NCBI RefSeq assembly: GCF_049240685.1
Contig: NZ_JBMLSD010000437.1
Location: 1 to 64,000, forward strand
DNA: 64,000 nt
Reading direction: 5' to 3'
From: Flectobacillus sp049240685
GTDB taxonomy: Bacteria > Bacteroidota > Bacteroidia > Cytophagales > Spirosomataceae
In this document: positions 35,381 to 43,084 of the stretch, one piece after another
How the letters are laid out: each line of letters begins with the position of its first letter
Numbering within the stretch: the stretch's first letter is position 1
The notes under the pieces: generated by a model
What the model was told of the DNA's origin: nothing
Database searches by the model: none
The model's input: only the letters and a program-made list of their open reading frames with translations
Translations under genes and position numbers: made by a program

Positions 35381-35742
35381 TATTCTGCACTATTACTAAA
35401 TATAGTTTTAAGAAATCCCTAAGTTCATACCAATTGAGTAATTCGAAATCAACTAATACAAAATACTCATTTGTCTCATCAAAATGAACAATTTTATAAC
35501 ACTATAGAACAGTTTTGCCTAAAAATGACTCAAAATAGCCCTTCCAAATTGTTGCTACAATGGATGATTTGAATAAAAAGCGCAAATTTGATACGTTTTG
35601 ATTAATATTTGAATAGAAATATCAAAGAGAATCTACTTACTTTGTTTCAATAATATATCAAATTAGTTCAATAAAATTACTTTTAAAGACTGTTTGGAAT
35701 ATTATTTCCGAATTAATTAACTTAAACGCATTAAAAGAAAAC

Positions 35743-36879
35743 ATGATAAAGTTCAAAAGAGGTTGGTACAAAGGCATTTCATTGGCAGCTTTAATGATGT
35801 GTGCTATATCTAACAACTCAACGGCTCAGGCGCGTAAGGTATGGACAAAAGAGCAGGCAAATGAATGGTATAAAAAACAAGCTTGGCTCGTCGGTGCAAA
35901 CTACCTTCCTAAATCTGCCATCAACCAACTTGAAATGTGGCAAGCAGATACTTTTGATACAGAAAATATTGATAAAGAATTAGGATATGCCCAATCACTT
36001 GGAATGAATACCATGCGTGTGTTTTTGCATGATTTGGCTTATGAAACAGATTCACTAGGTTTTTACAAGCGCATTGATACATTTTTGACTATTGCTCAAA
36101 AACATAAAATTCGTCCATTGATTGTAATTTTTGATTCATGCTGGGATCCATTTCCACAAGTAGGCAAACAACATGAGCCAAAACCACATGTACACAACTC
36201 GGGTTGGGTACAAAGTCCGGGACAAAAAGCCTTGCAAGACGAAAATCAATATATACGTTTAGAGAAATACGTTAAAGCTATCGTAAGTCATTATGCAAAG
36301 GATAAAAGAATTTTGGGTTGGGATGTTTGGAATGAACCAGATAATATGACCGGACCATCTTATGAAAGATTAGAAATCAAAAATAAGATAGATATTATCA
36401 CTAAACTACTTCCAAAAGTTTTCGCTTGGGCTCGTGCAGCTAAACCTACACAACCACTTACTTCTGGTGTTTGGGCAGGCAACTGGTCACAAGATGCTAA
36501 ATTGAAGCCAATCGAAAAGGTGCAATTAGAAGAATCGGATGTGATTTCGTTTCATAATTATGACAATCCCAAGATTTTTGAAAATAGAATAAAAGAATTG
36601 AGCCGTTACGGAAAACCCATATTATGTACCGAATACATGGCTCGCCCAAATGGTAGCACCTTCCAAGGTTCATTGCCGATAGCAAAAAAATACAAAGTTG
36701 CCATGTTCAACTGGGGCTTTGTTTCCGGAAAATCTCAAACGATTTATCCTTGGGATAGCTGGACTAAGCAATACAATTCAGAGCCTCCTGTATGGTTTCA
36801 TGATATTTTCAGAGAAGATGGTACTCCATACAAGCAAGAGGAAGTTGACTTTATTAAATCTATGACATTGAAAAAATAA
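35743..36879 (+). CDS. GH5-like (clan A) exported glycoside hydrolase
   Basis: This 378-residue protein has a signal peptide (1-28) and a TIM barrel with clan-A catalytic residues. The acid/base E198 is in LGWDVWNEPD and the nucleophile E297 is in PILCTEYMA. Early strands include GANYLPKSAINQLEMW (51-66) and MNTMRVFLHDLAYE (88-101). The pattern fits the GH5-like proteins often labelled 1,4-beta-xylanase or cellulase in Bacteroidetes, but the family number is not certain. It is flanked by long repeat-rich gaps and followed by two gene remnants, so this is a reshaped part of the locus. Substrate unknown. Confidence 0.8.
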   Translation: MIKFKRGWYKGISLAALMMCAISNNSTAQARKVWTKEQANEWYKKQAWLVGANYLPKSAINQLEMWQADTFDTENIDKELGYAQSLGMNTMRVFLHDLAYETDSLGFYKRIDTFLTIAQKHKIRPLIVIFDSCWDPFPQVGKQHEPKPHVHNSGWVQSPGQKALQDENQYIRLEKYVKAIVSHYAKDKRILGWDVWNEPDNMTGPSYERLEIKNKIDIITKLLPKVFAWARAAKPTQPLTSGVWAGNWSQDAKLKPIEKVQLEESDVISFHNYDNPKIFENRIKELSRYGKPILCTEYMARPNGSTFQGSLPIAKKYKVAMFNWGFVSGKSQTIYPWDSWTKQYNSEPPVWFHDIFREDGTPYKQEEVDFIKSMTLKK

Positions 36880-36916
36880 GATTTTTTTATAATTACTAGA
36901 CAAAATCGAATTTACT

Positions 36917-36939
36917 AGTCCAAGACTAAGTCTTGGACT
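36917..36939. repeat. Perfect AGTCCAAGAC hairpin
   Basis: AGTCCAAGAC-TAA-GTCTTGGACT, perfect 10-base arms. It sits exactly at the boundary where coding similarity of the GH43 remnant begins, suggesting that a rearrangement joined this repeat to the broken gene. Confidence 0.6.
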
Positions 36940-36944
36940 CATTT

Positions 36945-37124
36945 TTCAAGTCTGCGAATGGCAAAGGAGACTGGATACTCTATCACGCAAGCCCTGAACC
37001 CAATCAAGGTTGTGGAAACCATCGCTCTCCAAGAGCTCAGGAGTTCACTTGGAATGCCGATGGAACTCTCAACTTTAGAAAACCAGTAAGTACACAAGAA
37101 CAAATAGCCTTATCGGCAAAATAA
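36945..37124 (+). pseudogene. C-terminal remnant of a GH43-like glycosidase
   Basis: The only open frame reads SANGKGDWILYHASPEP, then NQGCGNHRSPRAQEFTWN, ADGTLNFRKPV and a stop. This resembles the C-terminal blade of GH43 enzymes (pattern W-hh-YHA-P, RSPR-Q-F-W-ADG-P-FG-PV). No signal peptide, catalytic region or proper start exists; upstream is a REP hairpin. I call it the tail of a lost gene. A frameshift plus deletion or a recombination at the hairpin could have caused it. Confidence 0.72.
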
Positions 37125-37135
37125 GATTTAAGATA

Positions 37136-37245
37136 TGTATTTAGGCATTAGGCTTTAGTAACTACAGCCATACTTTTTACGAAGCCCACCGCCGAAAGCC
37201 GTTACCTGAAAGCTTTGAGTAAATTTTGCGTACTAACTTAATTCA
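37136..37245 (+). repeat. Dispersed repeat family 1 copy between two gene remnants
   Basis: It contains GGCATTAGGCTTTAG, CCACCGCCGAAAGCCGTTAC and CTGAAAGCTTTGAGTAAATT and GTACTAACTTAA. The end matches bases 1-50 of the window. Confidence 0.6.
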
Positions 37246-37325
37246 AAATCCTAACTAGTAAAGCTGAAAAACCTAGTAAATTTTTACAAGTATCACGCAA
37301 AGGAATGCCGTAAGGTTATGTTTAG

Positions 37326-37481
37326 AATGCCCAGAATGCTCCCATAGAAATCAAACTTTCGACCAAACAAATTTCAGCTTGGATTATCAATAACGACGGT
37401 GTTGCGCGCATTCCCGTTACCACACGTGACGGCTTTTATCAAGGTGCGGTCGATAACAAAGAGTATAAACCATCACACTAA
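37326..37481 (+). pseudogene. C-terminal coding remnant, family not recognised
   Basis: A frame open from 37326 reads NAQNAPIEIKLSTKQI, SAWIINNDGVARIPV and TTRDGFYQGAVDNKEYKPSH before a stop at 37479. It has the look of real protein (balanced composition, no stop for 51 codons) but no start. The ending resembles beta-rich C-termini of exported glycosidases. Probably a leftover of a second lost gene, or of the same gene as 36945-37124 split by the repeat. Family not identified. Confidence 0.45.
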
Positions 37482-37626
37482 TTCCATAATGTTGTAATAA
37501 ATTAAGAGTTGTAGCATTTCCCTTAATCAAATAACAGTAGAGAGTTCGAAAGAAATCAAGTGTTTTATCTCAACTACGAGATTTCTTTCTCACCCAATTC
37601 TCTATATCATAAATCAATTTTATCAC

Positions 37627-40032
37627 ATGAAAAAATCAATTGTTGCACTTCTGAGCCTTTTCAGCATTTCAACGCAAGCTCAACAGTTGCGTCCACCTGC
37701 TATTCCACTGATTGCCAATGACCCTTATTTTAGCATTTGGTCAGTTTCTGACAAAGCTAATGAGTCGGTAACAAGACACTGGACTGGCAAAAATCACTCT
37801 CTTCAAGGTATTGTAGAAGTTGATGGCAAAGCTTTTCAATTTCTTGGAATGCCAAAAATCAATTACAAAACCTATGCAAGTACAGCCGCAGAAAAAGTAT
37901 ATCAAGCTAAATACACCTTGGATGCACCTGCTGCTGGTTGGGAAAAAGAATCATTTGACGACAACTCATGGAAAATAGGCACTGCTCCTTTTGGTGATGG
38001 TGCGGGTAGCAATCCCATGCGTCCAAATACCGATTGGAAAACCAAAAAAATCTGGTATCGTCGTGCGGTAGAACTTCCTGCAAAATTCAATGCGGAGAAA
38101 TTGAGACTACAAGTAAGTAATGACGACGATGTTCAAATTTATATCAACGGCGTTTTAGCCTACGAGTGTGGACCTTGCTATATTGCTGGATATGAGCAAT
38201 ATAAACTTTCTCCAGCAGCACAAAAAGCCATTAAGCCAGGCAAAAATATTATTGCAGTACACTGTATTAATCCAATCGGTGGTGGTTTTGTTGATGTAGG
38301 TATTCAGGAAGAATTACCTCCAGCAACACCAGTAACAGCGGCAACTCAAACAAGTGTTCAAGTAAAAGCTACTAACACGATTTATACATTTGAGGCAAAT
38401 GGTGTACAGATAAAAGGGACTTTTACTTCTCCCCTATTGATGGACGAATTAGAAGTTTTGGCTCGTCCTGCTTCCTATATCACTTTCGAAACAAGTTCTA
38501 AAGATGGTCGTTCTCACAAAGTAAAAGTGAAAATGGATATTTCGGCAGACTTAGCTGTAAATATGCCTTCTCAGGAAGTAGCAACAAAAGTATTACCAAA
38601 TACCACTGGTGGATTAAAATTGATGTCGGCTGGATCGGTTGAGCAAAAAATCTTAGGAAAACGTGGTGATGATCTTCGTATCGACTGGGGCTATGCGTAC
38701 ATAGCAGCTAAAAATGCTACTTTTACCACAGGAACTCCTCAAGAAAGAGTGTTGAAAAGTACCTTTGATTTTGGTACGGTTGGTCAAACATCAAAATCAA
38801 ATCACTTGATTTTGGCTTATGATGACATTTATGCTGTACAGTATTTTGGGAAAAACTTGCGTGCTTGGTGGCGTAGAGATGCTTCGATGACTGCTGAAAA
38901 AATGTTGGATGAAGCTGAAAAAGATTATACAAGACTAATGGCAAAAACTGCGGCTTTTGACCAACAATTGTATCAAGATGCACAAAAAGCAGGTGGCAAA
39001 GAATATGCTGACTTGTGCGAATTAGCTTATCGTCAAGCTATTGCGGCACATAAAACTGTTGACCGTGGTGATGGTACTTTGTTGTTTTTCTCGAAAGAAA
39101 ACTTTTCAAATGGCTCTATCGGTACCGTTGACGTAACTTATCCTTCAGCACCGATGTTCTTGTTGTACAACAATACGTTGATGAAAGGTTTGTTAGAGTT
39201 TATTTTCGAATATTCTGAATCAGGAAAATGGACAAAACCATTCGCAGCACACGATGTAGGTACATATCCATTGGCAAATGGTCAGACTTATGGCGAAGAT
39301 ATGCCAGTAGAAGAATGTGGAAACATGATTATTTTGGCAGCAGCTACTTGTTTGAAAGATGGCAATGGCGATTATGCTAAAAAACACTGGTCAACGCTTT
39401 CAACTTGGGTAAAATACTTAGAAGAATATGGTTTTGACCCTGCCAACCAATTGTGTACTGACGATTTTGCTGGTCACTTGGCTCGTAATATCAACTTGTC
39501 TGCCAAAGCCATCATGGGTATTGCATCGTATGCAAAAATGGCGGAACTCGTGGGTGACAAAGCTACTGCAAACAAATATCAAGCAATGGCAAAAGAGATG
39601 GCAAGCAAATGGCAAACGATGGCCGAAGATGGCGATCACTATGCTTTGACTTTTGACAAAAAAGGTACTTGGTCTCAAAAATACAATTTGGTTTGGGATG
39701 AGCTTTTGGGCTTAAATGTATTTCCAAAATCAGTAATGCAAAAAGAAATTAAGTATTACTTGAACAAACAAGAGAAATATGGATTGCCTTTGGATTCAAG
39801 AAAAACATACACTAAGTCTGACTGGATTATGTGGACAGCAACAATGGCTGATTCGCAACAAGACTTCGAGGCGTTGATTCATCCGATTTGGAAATTCGCG
39901 AACGAAACAACTTCAAGAGTTCCATTGTCTGACTGGCACGAAACAACCAACGCTAAACAAGTGGGCTTCCAAGCTCGCTCGGTAGTGGGAGGATATTTTA
40001 TCAAAATGCTAAAAGGAAAACTTAATAAATAA
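37627..40032 (+). CDS. DUF4965/DUF5127/DUF1793 glutaminase-like exported protein with inserted beta-sandwich
   Basis: This 801-residue protein has a signal peptide (1-18). It matches the bacterial relatives of fungal glutaminase A: N-terminal LRPPAIPLIANDPYFSIWS (21-39), central DUF4965 (YGEDMPVEECGNMIILAAAT) and a C-terminal DUF1793-type (alpha/alpha)6 region ending SRVPLSDWHETTNAKQVGFQARSVVGGYF. Residues about 85-225 look like an extra jelly-roll with GH2/PA14-like features (KESFDDNSWKIG, WYRRAVELP, VQIYINGVLAY). Whether these proteins are glutaminases or glycosidases in plant-polysaccharide loci is unsettled. Last gene of the carbohydrate region, with a terminator right behind it. Confidence 0.8.
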   Translation: MKKSIVALLSLFSISTQAQQLRPPAIPLIANDPYFSIWSVSDKANESVTRHWTGKNHSLQGIVEVDGKAFQFLGMPKINYKTYASTAAEKVYQAKYTLDAPAAGWEKESFDDNSWKIGTAPFGDGAGSNPMRPNTDWKTKKIWYRRAVELPAKFNAEKLRLQVSNDDDVQIYINGVLAYECGPCYIAGYEQYKLSPAAQKAIKPGKNIIAVHCINPIGGGFVDVGIQEELPPATPVTAATQTSVQVKATNTIYTFEANGVQIKGTFTSPLLMDELEVLARPASYITFETSSKDGRSHKVKVKMDISADLAVNMPSQEVATKVLPNTTGGLKLMSAGSVEQKILGKRGDDLRIDWGYAYIAAKNATFTTGTPQERVLKSTFDFGTVGQTSKSNHLILAYDDIYAVQYFGKNLRAWWRRDASMTAEKMLDEAEKDYTRLMAKTAAFDQQLYQDAQKAGGKEYADLCELAYRQAIAAHKTVDRGDGTLLFFSKENFSNGSIGTVDVTYPSAPMFLLYNNTLMKGLLEFIFEYSESGKWTKPFAAHDVGTYPLANGQTYGEDMPVEECGNMIILAAATCLKDGNGDYAKKHWSTLSTWVKYLEEYGFDPANQLCTDDFAGHLARNINLSAKAIMGIASYAKMAELVGDKATANKYQAMAKEMASKWQTMAEDGDHYALTFDKKGTWSQKYNLVWDELLGLNVFPKSVMQKEIKYYLNKQEKYGLPLDSRKTYTKSDWIMWTATMADSQQDFEALIHPIWKFANETTSRVPLSDWHETTNAKQVGFQARSVVGGYFIKMLKGKLNK

Positions 40033-40042
40033 AATGAAAACG

Positions 40043-40081
40043 CTGTGGCTATTAGGTCTGCTGACAAATAGCCACAGTTTT
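40043..40081 (+). terminator. Terminator after the DUF4965 gene
   Basis: The stem CTGTGGCTATT / AATAGCCACAG is followed by TTTT. It starts 11 bases after the stop codon. Confidence 0.88.
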
Positions 40082-40189
40082 CGAACAAAAGAACAGTAAA
40101 TTTGGGATTTTAAATTGTTCATTTTTTATTTAAATCTTCTCAAAATAGTCTCTGTTAAGTATTAGTGCAGAGTTAGATTTAACTTTTGT

Positions 40190-40416
40190 GTTTTAGGCAC
40201 TAGGCGACAGGCACAAGGCAAAGAGTGATAAAATGCTTTTTAATTTCATTGCCGAATGCTCAAAGCTGAAGGCCGTAAGCATTCATTCATGATATTGAAA
40301 AATACTTGTACTTACGGCTTTCAGCGATGGGCTTTAGACAAAAGCGCGTCTGTGGTTATCAGAAATATATTAATAATCTCTGTCTTTTGCCTGTTGCCTA
40401 TAGCACACAACCTAAA
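40190..40416. repeat. Inverted pair of family-1 repeats
   Basis: A copy at 40190-40280 (GGCACAAGGCAAAGAGTG, AAAGCTGAAGGCCGTAAGC) and an opposed one at 40309-40416 (CTTACGGCTTTCAGC, TTGCCTGTTGCC). The two can fold on each other, and the inner arms GCTGAAGGCCGTAAG / CTTACGGCTTTCAGC pair almost perfectly around 29 bases. Confidence 0.6.
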
Positions 40417-40726
40417 TAGGGCTATAACGGACGCTAACGCCAAAAATATTGATCGTGTGAGTACTCATACCGAAAAGACACAGTTCGTGGCTCTTAGCGC
40501 AAATATCGCAGCCACAAACCTATCTATTGCCAACATAATGAATCTAACTGGGCTAAAAATATCGGCTAACCTTCCCACACACAATCCAGACTAGCATAAG
40601 TGTGTGCGCACGTGTGGGCTCTACGGCGGCTGGTGTCGAGGATATGTTCTTCTCTCCTATCCCAAAAATTCATTACAAGTAGTTAGTGGTGTACAGAGGA
40701 TTTTAAGCTTATCCATTACCATACTG

Positions 40727-40796
40727 GATTTGGGATTGCAGATTGCAGAAGTATTACCTCAGTTCTCAATATTTCCGCAATCAGCAATCCCAAATC
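40727..40796. repeat. Long dyad of 24-base arms before the origin
   Basis: Arms 40727-40750 and 40773-40796 (GATTTGGGATTGC / GCAATCCCAAATC and more) with few mismatches and a 22-base loop. It shares the CCCAAATCT end with family-2 repeats. May be a terminator-like or recombinogenic structure. Confidence 0.5.
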
Positions 40797-40867
40797 TACA
40801 ATTAGTCACTAAAAACAGCTTCATTTTTCTGGAATAATCCGAAAAATGAGGCTGTTTTTAGCCATTT

Positions 40868-40976
40868 TACCATAACCAATTTCACGGAATTTTATGTAAA
40901 ATCTTCGTTTCTGAGAGATTTAAGCATTTTTTTTCTATAACCAAAATCACGATTAACTATAACCATTTTCACGGAG
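40868..40976. repeat. Upstream iteron group (three)
   Basis: Three AACTATAACC-type units start near 40868 (diverged), 40933 and 40955. The last two are 22 bases apart, matching the spacing of the main array. They lie on the far side of the AT-rich tract. Confidence 0.75.
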
Positions 40977-41024
40977 CGGGTTTTTTACTTTAACAAATTT
41001 GACCCAGCTACCTTTCATATTCAC

Positions 41025-41160
41025 ATCATTTTTTAATCATTTAAGAAATCAAAGAAGAACTATTTTTTTTAGAGTCGATTAAAAAAAATAAACAAAAAAT
41101 TTTTAAAAAAACAACAACATTCTCTTTTGTTGTTTTAACTTTTTTTATTCTTTTTTATGT
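41025..41160. other. AT-rich tract, likely DNA unwinding element
   Basis: The stretch between the two iteron groups is almost pure A/T, with runs such as AAAAAAAATAAACAAAAAAT and TTTTTTATTCTTTTTTATG. In iteron origins such tracts are where the helix first opens. Inferred from composition and position. Confidence 0.55.
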
Positions 41161-41204
41161 TTAAGGGCTCTGTAACTATTTGATTTTCAATTTATTACAA
41201 AGGT

Positions 41205-41310
41205 AACTATAACCAAAATCACGACAACTATAACCATTTTCACGGAGAACTATAACCAAAATCACGGTTAACTATAACCATTTTCACGGAGAACTATAAC
41301 CAAAATCACG
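41205..41310. repeat. Main iteron array of the plasmid origin (five units)
   Basis: Units start at 41205, 41226, 41248, 41270 and 41292, a period of 21-22 bases. All share AACTATAACCA. They alternate between two forms: AAAATCACG (first, third, fifth) and TTTTCACGGAG (second, fourth). The neighbouring Rep_3 type initiator is expected to bind them. This is the clearest sign of an iteron-controlled origin. Confidence 0.92.
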
Positions 41311-41313
41311 ATT

Positions 41314-41351
41314 AACTATAACTATAACTCGACGGAGTTATAGTTATAGTT
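41314..41351. promoter_or_regulatory. Rep operator: 17-base inverted repeat
   Basis: Perfect arms AACTATAACTATAACTC and complement around GACG. The arms reuse the iteron word AACTATAAC, and the spacing to the last iteron is again 22. It lies just upstream of a TATATTTG box (41361-41368), so a Rep dimer bound here would block the rep promoter, as in pSC101- and F-type plasmids. Inference from arrangement. Confidence 0.8.
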
Positions 41352-41360
41352 AATTCTTTG

Positions 41361-41368
41361 TATATTTG
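41361..41368 (+). promoter_or_regulatory. rep promoter -7 box
   Basis: TATATTTG fits TAnnTTTG and lies 108 bases before the rep start. The -33 zone falls inside the inverted-repeat operator. Confidence 0.5.
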
Positions 41369-41475
41369 TTAGAGAAAGGCACATTACAACTATTTATATG
41401 ATAGTACTTTTGGTAACTCTTTAGCAGAGCACCAATTATATCAATGTCATGTGAATTAAAACTCTGAACTAATTA

Positions 41476-43032
41476 ATGACAAAGAAACGAACGATAGCTT
41501 TACGTAAAAAGCAAGATTATCAAGACCGATACATCATCCGAATGCAAGGAGGTAAAGCAGGACTCGTGGAAGCTACCTCCAGAATGGACATTCATGAGTT
41601 TCGTGTGTTTATGGCTATGCTAACGATGGTATTACCTGACGATGATGATTTTGCGGAATACGAAATTCGTACGCAAGACATTATAAAGCTCTATTCATTG
41701 AGCGATGATGGTCGATACTACGATGCTATTCGTGATGCCGCAGAGCGTCTTTTTAATAAACGTTTTGTAATCTATGAAAAAAAGGAAGATGGGGAGATTT
41801 ATAAAACGACTATTCACTTAATAGACGAGACAAGTGAGCCTGTCAAAAAAAGTGAAAAGAACCGTATTCGTTTAAAGTTTAACCCCAAACTTAAACCCTA
41901 TTTATTAGAGCTCCAAAGAGAATATTTGACGATTGATATTCGAAATATTGCAGATGTACAAAGCCCTACATCGGTAAAGATGTACTTAATTTTGAAGCAT
42001 CAGTTTAATTTGGGAAACCATCGTGCGCGATATTCGGTGGCACGCCTACGTGAGATTTTGGCGATTCAAGATAATGAATATCCGATGTATGGGAATTTCA
42101 AACAGAAGATTTTACAAAAAACAATCAACGACTTTGAGAAATACACAGATTTGGTTGTAACGCAATTGGAAGAGGAAAAGGTAGGCCGTGCAGTAGATGC
42201 TGTTATTTTTCATCTGGAAGAAAAAAAGGCACCGAAGCAACTTGAACAGATTGCGAAAAAACTTACCAGACAAGTCATCAAGTCTACGAATGGTAGCATT
42301 GTAGTGGCTTCGAGAACACAAGATTTTATGGAGGAGATTACACCTAGCGAGGTAATTGAGTCCACGCTCATTCAATCCGAAGAGGGAATTAGTACATTGG
42401 ATCAGTTATATGAGAACGTTAGGCGTTTTAGAATTGCCAAAAATACCCTTAAAAAGTGGTTAGATAATTATTCTGAAGAACAGGTAAAGCGTTCGATTGA
42501 TTATGTGATTGCTAAAATAGATAAGGGCGAAAAAATCAAAAGTGTAGGAGGCTATATCTATAACCGTATCAAGGATGCTGATTGGGGACATGACGAAGTG
42601 GCAAAGGAGGTAAACTTAAAACCCAAAGGCCCCTCTCCTATTGAGATTCAGAAAGCACATCAGCTACAAAACGAGCTGGAGAAATTGAAAGTTGACTTAC
42701 AAAAAGAGTATTTTCAAGAAAGGTTGGGCCTTGTTCAAACCTTAGTACAAGACGAGCAAGCTTTGATAGCGCAGTTGATGATGCAACTCAAAAACGATAA
42801 TTCGAGCGAGAATCCTAATATTTTGGCTGAGCTTGCACAATCAAATTATCAGTTATATCCCGAATTAGATCAGGTGCAAGAATTTTTGGTAAACTTTGAC
42901 AAAGGTGGGATTTTTCAAGGATATATGTTCGAAAAAGTGGAGAAGCTATACCCTACGAGATTTGCTAAAATAAGAGAAGAATTTCAGTCAAAAGCCTTGA
43001 AGATTGGACTTAGTGGTAATGTTTTCTTTTAG
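41476..43032 (+). CDS. Replication initiator, RepB/Rep_3 superfamily
   Basis: This 518-residue protein has the two winged-helix domains of iteron-binding initiators over residues about 15-260 (MDIHEFRVFMAMLTMVLP, IRNIADVQSPTSVKMYLILKHQF, RYSVARLREILAI). The C-terminal 250 residues are a helical extension with coiled-coil stretches (about 395-420), longer than in RepE or pi (roughly 250-305 residues). It starts 125 bases downstream of the operator. It would load the replication machinery at the iterons and repress its own promoter. parB and parA are convergent downstream, with a shared hairpin between. The family is clear. Confidence 0.9.
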   Translation: MTKKRTIALRKKQDYQDRYIIRMQGGKAGLVEATSRMDIHEFRVFMAMLTMVLPDDDDFAEYEIRTQDIIKLYSLSDDGRYYDAIRDAAERLFNKRFVIYEKKEDGEIYKTTIHLIDETSEPVKKSEKNRIRLKFNPKLKPYLLELQREYLTIDIRNIADVQSPTSVKMYLILKHQFNLGNHRARYSVARLREILAIQDNEYPMYGNFKQKILQKTINDFEKYTDLVVTQLEEEKVGRAVDAVIFHLEEKKAPKQLEQIAKKLTRQVIKSTNGSIVVASRTQDFMEEITPSEVIESTLIQSEEGISTLDQLYENVRRFRIAKNTLKKWLDNYSEEQVKRSIDYVIAKIDKGEKIKSVGGYIYNRIKDADWGHDEVAKEVNLKPKGPSPIEIQKAHQLQNELEKLKVDLQKEYFQERLGLVQTLVQDEQALIAQLMMQLKNDNSSENPNILAELAQSNYQLYPELDQVQEFLVNFDKGGIFQGYMFEKVEKLYPTRFAKIREEFQSKALKIGLSGNVFF

Positions 43033-43040
43033 AATTTTTT

Positions 43041-43077
43041 GTCGTATCAAATGGTCATTATGACCATTTGATACGAC
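43041..43077. terminator. parS-like palindrome that also ends rep and parB transcripts
   Basis: Perfect 17-base arms (GTCGTATCAAATGGTCA and complement) around TTA, flanked by TTTTTT on both sides, between the convergent rep and parB genes. The inner 27 bases (43046-43072) match the array palindromes at 45017-45426. It can be a bidirectional terminator and a ParB site in one. Confidence 0.85.
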
Positions 43078-43084
43078 AACTTTT

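Larger units (their letters stand above)
34988..35742. other. 755-bp gene-free stretch with repeats
   Basis: Holds REP-like hairpins (35047-35144) and a family-1 repeat (35261-35380). The last 350 bases are AT-rich with no clear gene and should include the promoter for the GH5-like gene at 35743. Confidence 0.6.
36880..37626. other. 747-bp stretch of gene remnants and repeats
   Basis: Contains a REP-like hairpin (36917-36939), a GH43 tail fragment (36945-37124), a family-1 repeat (37136-37245), another coding remnant (37326-37481) and about 145 bases of AT-rich leader before the DUF4965 gene. Confidence 0.65.
40033..41475. other. 1.44-kb stretch: repeats and replication origin
   Basis: Contains a terminator (40043-40081), a nested inverted pair of family-1 repeats (40190-40416), a block with unusual GC (40420-40660) with no gene call, a dyad (40727-40796), iterons, an AT-rich tract and the rep promoter. 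No convincing protein gene. Confidence 0.7.

Noticed and set aside
35743..36879. GH5-like gene as a GH140 apiosidase
   Set aside because: It lacks the features I associate with DUF4038/GH140; the NEP and TEY motifs fit clan-A GH5-like enzymes.
40420..40660. GC-richer block that might hold a small RNA or tRNA
   Set aside because: No cloverleaf, no conserved tRNA box sequences and no promoter/terminator pair found.
40256..40837. Two plus-strand frames (112 and 77 codons) before the origin
   Set aside because: They cover the inverted repeat pair and the 24-base dyad; composition is not protein-like and no ribosome site or family is visible.
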